From Candidatus Enterococcus huntleyi (GTDB taxonomy: Bacteria; Bacillota; Bacilli; Lactobacillales; Enterococcaceae): 64,000 nt of DNA. The notes under the pieces were generated by a model. That model saw only the letters and a program-made list of their open reading frames with translations. It was not told the DNA's origin and did not search any database. The stretch is taken from assembly GCF_009933175.1 (NCBI RefSeq), contig NZ_MAEJ01000008.1:124001-188000 (forward strand), given 5' to 3'. Of this stretch, positions 59,706 to 64,000 are shown piece after piece. Made by a program: the position numbers and the translations under genes. The first letter of the stretch is position 1. Each line of letters starts with the position of its first letter.

Positions 59706-59757
59706 AGCACCTGACAACTATCGCTAAAAGCGGCTAATTGTTAGGTGCTTTTTTTTG
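59706..59757 (+). terminator. Terminator of the ndh2-dmkB unit
   Basis: Arms AGCACCTGACAA (59706-59717) and TTGTTAGGTGCT (59738-59749) with an inner CGCT/AGCG pairing, then eight T. Confidence 0.92.
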
Positions 59758-59898
59758 CCCTTATGAAAAGTCTAAATACTCTGGCACACAATTAGTTAGA
59801 CCTACTTCAGTCCAAATTCAGTTCCATTTAATAACAAGTTTTCTTTTTAAACCCTGTTATATCAAGTCACAACCCTCCTAAAAATAAATCAAAAGCGC

Positions 59899-59927
59899 TG
59901 GACAAAATCATTTTTAACCTATAAAAT
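59899..59927 (+). promoter_or_regulatory. Citrate synthase promoter with adjacent palindrome
   Basis: TGGACA (59899-59904), 17-bp spacer, TAAAAT (59922-59927). Ten bases on lies ATGTAA-T-TTACAT (59937-59949), a perfect inverted repeat spanning the likely transcription start, where a repressor could bind. Confidence 0.6.
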
Positions 59928-59974
59928 GAGAATATTATGTAATTTACATTAAAATTAAATGGAGGTTTTCTAAT

Positions 59975-61333
59975 ATGACAGATATTTTTCACACGACTCC
60001 CGAAATTATCCATTTGGCCAACTACTGTTTACAAGAAGATAAGATAGATAGCTCTCTTTATACCACTTATGAAGTCAAGCAAGGGCTCCGTGATGTTAAC
60101 GGAAAAGGCGTAATGGCTGGCTTAACAAATATATCCATGATCCATTCTCAACGATTAGAAAATGGTCAGCTCGTTCCCTGCGAAGGCGTCTTGCAATATC
60201 GTGGCATTGATATTAAACAATTAGTTCAAGGCTTTTTACAAGATGAGCGACTCGGCTATGAGGAGGTCAGCTATTTGCTTCTTTTCGGTCAACTTCCCTC
60301 AGCTGCTGAACTAGCTGATTTCAAAAAAATTCTGACAAAAAAACAAACTTTACCGACAAACTTTGTCCGCGATATCATCATGAAGGCTCCCTCAAAAGAC
60401 ATTATGAACACGCTGGCTCGCTGCGTTTTGACACTAGCATCCTATGATACAAACGCCGATGATGTCTCGTTACCGAATGTCCTCAATCAATCCTTGATGT
60501 TGATTAGCGTCTTTCCGATGCTCGTCGTATACGCCTACCACGCCTATAATCATTATGGCAACGATAATAGTATGTACATCCATTATCCACAGGCTGATCT
60601 TTCTACCGCAGAAAATATCTTACACATGCTTCGCTCGACAAAATCTTATACCCCAATGGAAGCAAAAGTCTTAGATATGGCGCTTGTTTTACATATGGAA
60701 CACGGCGGCGGAAATAACTCAACCTTTACAACACACGTCGTCACCTCTTCAGGTACAGATACCTACTCGGCGATTGCAGCCGCATTAGGCTCACTCAAAG
60801 GACCAAAACATGGTGGGGCGAATATTAAAGTCACTGAAATGATGAAAAACCTCAAAGAAACACTGACTGATATGACTGACGAAGCGCAGATTAGAGACTA
60901 TCTCGTGAAGCTTCTCAGAAAAGAAGCCTTCGATAAAAAAGGCTTGATTTACGGCATGGGTCACGCTGTCTATTCAATCTCCGATCCTAGAGCCGATATA
61001 TTCAAGGGCTTTGTCGAAGATTTAGCCAAAGATAAAGGCCGCGAAGAAGAATTCAAACTCTACTCATTAGTCGAACAAATCGCGCCCGAAGTCATCGCCG
61101 AAGAACGAAAAATCTATAAAGGCGTCAGTGCCAATGTCGATTTTTATAGCGGCTTTGTCTACAGCATGCTAGATTTGCCAGAAGAATTATACACACCGAT
61201 GTTCGCTGTCGCAAGAATCGTCGGCTGGAGCGCCCATCGCATGGAAGAGCTGATTAATGTTAACAAGATTATTCGTCCTGCCTATGAAAGTGTCTGCGTC
61301 GAAAGAGACTACGTCGACTTAAGCAATCGATAA
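59975..61333 (+). CDS. Citrate synthase (citrate/2-methylcitrate synthase family)
   Basis: Condenses acetyl-CoA and oxaloacetate to citrate. 452 residues, somewhat long for the type II fold; the extra length is an N-terminal segment of about 60 residues. Catalytic features: EHGGGNNSTF and GHAVYSISDPRA with the two histidines, and NVDFYSGFVYSML with the aspartate. GVLQYRGIDI is the conserved block near residue 70. ATGGAGG precedes the ATG. No aconitase, isocitrate dehydrogenase or citrate lyase gene lies beside it, so its pathway role is open; 2-methylcitrate formation is an alternative. Confidence 0.9.
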   Translation: MTDIFHTTPEIIHLANYCLQEDKIDSSLYTTYEVKQGLRDVNGKGVMAGLTNISMIHSQRLENGQLVPCEGVLQYRGIDIKQLVQGFLQDERLGYEEVSYLLLFGQLPSAAELADFKKILTKKQTLPTNFVRDIIMKAPSKDIMNTLARCVLTLASYDTNADDVSLPNVLNQSLMLISVFPMLVVYAYHAYNHYGNDNSMYIHYPQADLSTAENILHMLRSTKSYTPMEAKVLDMALVLHMEHGGGNNSTFTTHVVTSSGTDTYSAIAAALGSLKGPKHGGANIKVTEMMKNLKETLTDMTDEAQIRDYLVKLLRKEAFDKKGLIYGMGHAVYSISDPRADIFKGFVEDLAKDKGREEEFKLYSLVEQIAPEVIAEERKIYKGVSANVDFYSGFVYSMLDLPEELYTPMFAVARIVGWSAHRMEELINVNKIIRPAYESVCVERDYVDLSNR

Positions 61334-61436
61334 GCGCTCAGTCTGAGGTCTGATGACAAGTCTTACCGGAAAAAGCTATACTAAAATATGCAATTACTCG
61401 GTGAGAAAGGACTGACGACGTTGTCCCTAGAGGATG

Positions 61437-61529
61437 CCAGTTCCACTTGTACAGGAACACCTAGAGGAATGGTATGCGTAGGGCCATAATAGAAAATGGA
61501 ACATTTTCATTCCTTACCCGGACCTTAGC
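61437..61529 (+). repeat. Family B structured repeat, copy 3
   Basis: CCAGTTCCAC at the left, hairpin GTTCC/GGAAC, core GGTATGCGTAGG (61471-61482), inner perfect hairpin AAAATG-gaa-CATTTT (61493-61507), right end GACCTTAGC. It ends exactly where the DUF6483-like coding sequence begins to resemble its family. Confidence 0.75.
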
Positions 61530-61878
61530 AGATTACTTGATGCGACAATTCAAATTGATTGGTGAAGCAGCTGGCGGCGCGATTGCCACCACTTTAAATT
61601 TGAATAGAAGCCAAATTAACCTTGGGCAAATAGAAGATGAACATCGTAATCTTCACTCAGGAAATGATCTGTTAGAAGACTACCTGCTCAAAGGAAAAAT
61701 CCATAAAGCTTATTTACTCATTCAAGATCAAAAGTACCGTCTATCCTATTTAGATATGACCACTTTAACCACTTCTTTTATTCAATTTTTGAGAGACCTT
61801 TCAGATGAAGAAAAAGTAGCTTTAGAGATTGATCAGAAACGAATGGATTATTACAAGATGAGACTAAATGAACTGTGA
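61474..61878 (+). CDS. DUF6483-like protein with a repeat-derived N-terminus
   Basis: The part from about residue 20 (ADYLMRQFKLIGEAAG) resembles small DUF6483 proteins, helical proteins of unknown function often opening with a DxxxRQ segment. The first 18 or so residues are translated from the family B repeat: ATG at 61474 is inside the repeat core and has AGAGGA 5 nt upstream, also repeat sequence. The alternative start, ATG at 61540 (112 residues), has no ribosome binding site. So either the repeat now supplies the start, or the gene lost its 5' end and is decaying. 134 residues from the first ATG; charged C-terminus. Confidence 0.6.
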   Translation: MRRAIIENGTFSFLTRTLADYLMRQFKLIGEAAGGAIATTLNLNRSQINLGQIEDEHRNLHSGNDLLEDYLLKGKIHKAYLLIQDQKYRLSYLDMTTLTTSFIQFLRDLSDEEKVALEIDQKRMDYYKMRLNEL

Positions 61879-61887
61879 TCCGAGGTT

Positions 61888-61950
61888 GTTCCAGAAGTGG
61901 TCAGCTTCAGTGAACAGCACCAGTAGATAAGAAGAAACTACTTCTGGAAC
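61888..61950. repeat. Inverted repeat after the DUF6483-like gene
   Basis: Arms GTTCCAGAAGT (61888-61898) and ACTTCTGGAAC (61940-61950) around 41 nt. No T run follows. Confidence 0.55.
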
Positions 61951-61980
61951 ACCGTTTATCTCTCTCTAAAACAACACAAA

Positions 61981-62030
61981 AACACTCCGCAGAAAAAGAA
62001 TTCCTTCTTTTTCTGCGGAGTGTTTATTCA
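61981..62030. terminator. Bidirectional terminator between the DUF6483-like gene and gor
   Basis: Perfect 18-bp arms (61981-61998 and 62007-62024), beginning AACACTCCGCAG, around an 8-nt loop, A-rich to the left and TTTATT to the right. Confidence 0.9.
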
Positions 62031-62042
62031 TTTATCTAGCGC

Positions 62043-63392
62043 TTAGCGCATTGTAACAAATTCTTCAGCACCCGTTGGATGGATGGCTACCGTATTGTCG
62101 AAATCTTTTTTGGTTGCGCCCATCTTGATTGCGACCGCAAACCCTTGTAACATTTCATCAACCCCTTGACCAATTCCATGAAGTCCAATGATTTTTTCTT
62201 CTTCGCCGAGACAGATAAGTTTCATCTCACATTTTTGACGATACTCACTTAAGGCAAAGTACATCGGTGTAAAGCGTGAACGATAAACCTTAATCTGATC
62301 CGTTCCATATTGCTCAATCGCCTGATCTTCAGTTAAGCCAATCGTCGCAATCGGTGGATGGGTAAAGACCACTGTTGGTACCAAATTATAGTCCAAATGT
62401 TCGTCTGTTTTACCATTAAATAGTCGTTCTGACAAACGACGCCCAGCCGCAATCGCTACCGGTGTTAAATCAATTTTTCCAATCACATCGCCAATCGCAT
62501 AGATACCTTCGACGTTCGTATTTTGGAATTTATCGACTTCAACAAAGTCCTTGTCTGATAATTTCACGCCTGTATTTTCCAAGCCTAATTTGCTAGTATT
62601 CGGCACACGTCCACCAGCAAAAAAGACTTTATCCGCTGTAATCGATTGACCATTTTCAAAGTGAACTGTCACCTGACCATCCGCTTCTTTGACCAATTCT
62701 TTAGCAGTCGAATTGGCATACAAATGCATGCCAGCTTCCTGATACATTTCCACCAAATTATCCGTCAACATCTTATCAAATGTTCGTAGTGGCCGCTCTT
62801 TTCGGTAAGCCCAATGCACTTCTGTCCCTAAACCATGCATCACACCGCTAATCTCAGCGGCAATGTAGCCAGCCCCTAACATCACGACTTTTTTCGGCTG
62901 CTCAGTTAAAGCAAAAAAATCATTGGAATCTAACGCTAATTCGCCACCAGGAATATGCATTGTCGAAGGTTGTCCACCGGTCGCCAGTAAAATTTTAGGC
63001 GCTGTGTATAACTCGCCATTGACTTCCACCGTCTGAGCATCTTTAAATGTGGCATAGCCTTTCACCACTTCAACCTTGTTACTATCTAGTCCACGTTGGT
63101 AGGCACCATGTAAAAATTCGATGTAGGCTTCTCGCTTTTCCACAAGCTCTGTAAAATTAAAGTTTTCCACAGACGCATCAATCCCGTAACTCGCCGCATC
63201 TCTGTGGATCATTTCCAGCATACTACTTGCTTGCCACATAACTTTTTTCGGCACACAACCGACATTCACACAGGTGCCACCTAATTCATTACCTTCTATT
63301 AATAAGACCTTTGCTCCATGCATTCCCGCACGATTCGCAGAAGCAATACCGCCACTCCCGCCGCCAATCACTAGGTAATCGTATTTTTTCAT
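62043..63392 (-). CDS. gor: Glutathione-disulfide reductase
   Basis: NADPH-dependent flavoenzyme that reduces oxidised glutathione, maintaining cytosolic thiol balance. 449 residues. FAD-binding [13 protein letters not shown] at the N-terminus; redox-active Cys41 and Cys46 in [18 protein letters not shown]-binding [11 protein letters not shown]; second FAD motif YAIGDV; and the dimer-interface catalytic base His438 in [17 protein letters not shown] precedes the ATG. It is monocistronic, bounded by a terminator. Glutathione genes are not in the window. Confidence 0.94.
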   Translation of the reverse strand: MKKYDYLVIGGGSGGIASANRAGMHGAKVLLIEGNELGGTCVNVGCVPKKVMWQASSMLEMIHRDAASYGIDASVENFNFTELVEKREAYIEFLHGAYQRGLDSNKVEVVKGYATFKDAQTVEVNGELYTAPKILLATGGQPSTMHIPGGELALDSNDFFALTEQPKKVVMLGAGYIAAEISGVMHGLGTEVHWAYRKERPLRTFDKMLTDNLVEMYQEAGMHLYANSTAKELVKEADGQVTVHFENGQSITADKVFFAGGRVPNTSKLGLENTGVKLSDKDFVEVDKFQNTNVEGIYAIGDVIGKIDLTPVAIAAGRRLSERLFNGKTDEHLDYNLVPTVVFTHPPIATIGLTEDQAIEQYGTDQIKVYRSRFTPMYFALSEYRQKCEMKLICLGEEEKIIGLHGIGQGVDEMLQGFAVAIKMGATKKDFDNTVAIHPTGAEEFVTMR

Positions 63393-63707
63393 TCCAATTC
63401 CCTCCTTCTAATGGTCCGGCATAACAATCATTTATTGCCCTTTTTCAATTGTAACAGCCTTCTCTCTTTCAATCACTTTATCAGCTTCATTTATCATTCA
63501 AAATGAGTCCCTTAAAAAGATTTCCACAAGCACTCGTCATTCCAGCAGTTATCCACAAGTTTATCCGTCAAATTCTCATTATTTTCTTATAGTTACCCGC
63601 AATAAATGCCTGCCCTATGGTTATCCACAGAGACAGACATCGATAGAGAACATTAACAGGGAAATTTCTCTAGACTTCCCTAGGATTTTCTCGCTTGTTC
63701 TGCTTGT
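63393..63707. other. gor upstream region with DnaA-box-like 9-mers
   Basis: 315 bases between gor and the U32 peptidase gene. It carries two perfect TTATCCACA boxes (63549-63557 and 63621-63629) and a degenerate one (TTATCCGTC at 63561-63569), all on the plus strand. The gor promoter must also lie here; I see no clear consensus pair. Confidence 0.5.
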
Positions 63708-64000
63708 TTAATCTTCTTTTTTCTTACGAATCATATCACCAGGACTCACTGGTTGTTCCACAGGCATTGTCAAAATCATCATTGGATTAGGTGCCCGATC
63801 GATTGATTCACCGTCTTCGTTATACATAACCTTCACCGATTGAGAGAAATGAGTGAAGCCAGGTCCGTAAAATTCAATTTCATCCCCCACAGAAAAATGA
63901 TTTCTTTGACGAATAGTTGCTACTTTCGTTTCTTCATCATAAGCCATCACTTCGCCAACAAACTTATACACAGGTATTTTACGACGAGGGCCAAATAATT
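63708..64000 (-). CDS. Peptidase U32 family protein, C-terminal part (partial)
   Basis: C-terminal 96 codons of a larger gene that continues past the right edge; the frame is open to the edge (PRRKIPVYKFVGEVMAYDEE). Features match the C-terminal beta-barrel domain of U32 proteins (collagenase-like PrtC / TrhP-type): ATIRQRNHFSVGDEIEFYGPG and NPMMILTMPVEQPVSPGDMI. In relatives this group acts in tRNA hydroxyuridine formation or as a putative peptidase; the catalytic part is outside the window. A GTG at 63971 is internal, not the start. Confidence 0.85.
   Translation of the reverse strand, partial: LFGPRRKIPVYKFVGEVMAYDEETKVATIRQRNHFSVGDEIEFYGPGFTHFSQSVKVMYNEDGESIDRAPNPMMILTMPVEQPVSPGDMIRKKKED

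Overview
The window reads as chromosomal DNA of a low-GC Gram-positive of the Enterococcaceae, most likely an Enterococcus species. The evidence is the near-complete agreement of RpoB, RpoC and the ribosomal proteins with what I recall of enterococcal sequences, the zinc-type S14, strong AGGAGG ribosome binding sites, and a flavin-based extracellular electron transfer locus. The species cannot be fixed from sequence alone. No rRNA, tRNA, CRISPR array, transposase or prophage gene was seen.

Layout. 1-15.3 kb (minus strand): a chromosome-maintenance and lipid block in transcription order asp23-like, fakA, recG, plsX, acpP, then an oligopeptide ABC transporter operon oppDFBCA, then rnc and the 5' end of smc. 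Between oppA and rnc lies a gene-poor stretch holding a small membrane protein, a frameshifted mini-gene and nested repeats. 15.5-19.3 kb (plus): rpmB and a large YfhO-family membrane protein, separated by a miniature inverted-repeat element. 19.5-37.4 kb (minus): the S10-spc-alpha ribosomal superoperon from rpsJ to rplQ (29 genes including secY, adk, infA and rpoA), followed by ecfA1-ecfA2-ecfT-truA. 38-46.1 kb: a small lipoprotein gene (plus), then rpoB-rpoC (minus). 46.7-49.8 kb (plus): an aromatic-amino-acid-type ABC transporter behind a leader with a short Tyr/Phe-containing peptide and alternative hairpins. 50.4-51.8 kb: a zinc-ribbon protein and birA. 52-59.7 kb: an extracellular electron transfer island (dmkA, fmnB, pplA on minus; ndh2, eetA, eetB, dmkB on plus). 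60-64 kb: a solitary citrate synthase, a DUF6483-like protein, glutathione reductase and the 3' end of a U32 peptidase gene.

How the genes work together. The core is growth machinery: ribosome, RNA polymerase, Sec translocon, fatty-acid activation (FakA, PlsX, ACP) and the ECF vitamin-transport energizing module. The accessory part is respiratory. NADH is oxidised by Ndh2, electrons pass to a dedicated demethylmenaquinone pool made by DmkA and DmkB, then through EetA/EetB to the surface flavoprotein PplA, which FmnB charges with FMN.

The most interesting unexplained material is non-coding. A family of about 95-bp elements (4 copies) has an invariant GGTATGCGTAGG core flanked by hairpins whose arms change in a compensatory way. 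A second family of about 180 bp has 15-bp terminal inverted repeats. Copies of the first family sit inside other repeat elements, and one appears to supply the ribosome binding site and start codon of a gene. The leader of the trpX-like operon is a candidate ribosome-mediated attenuator.
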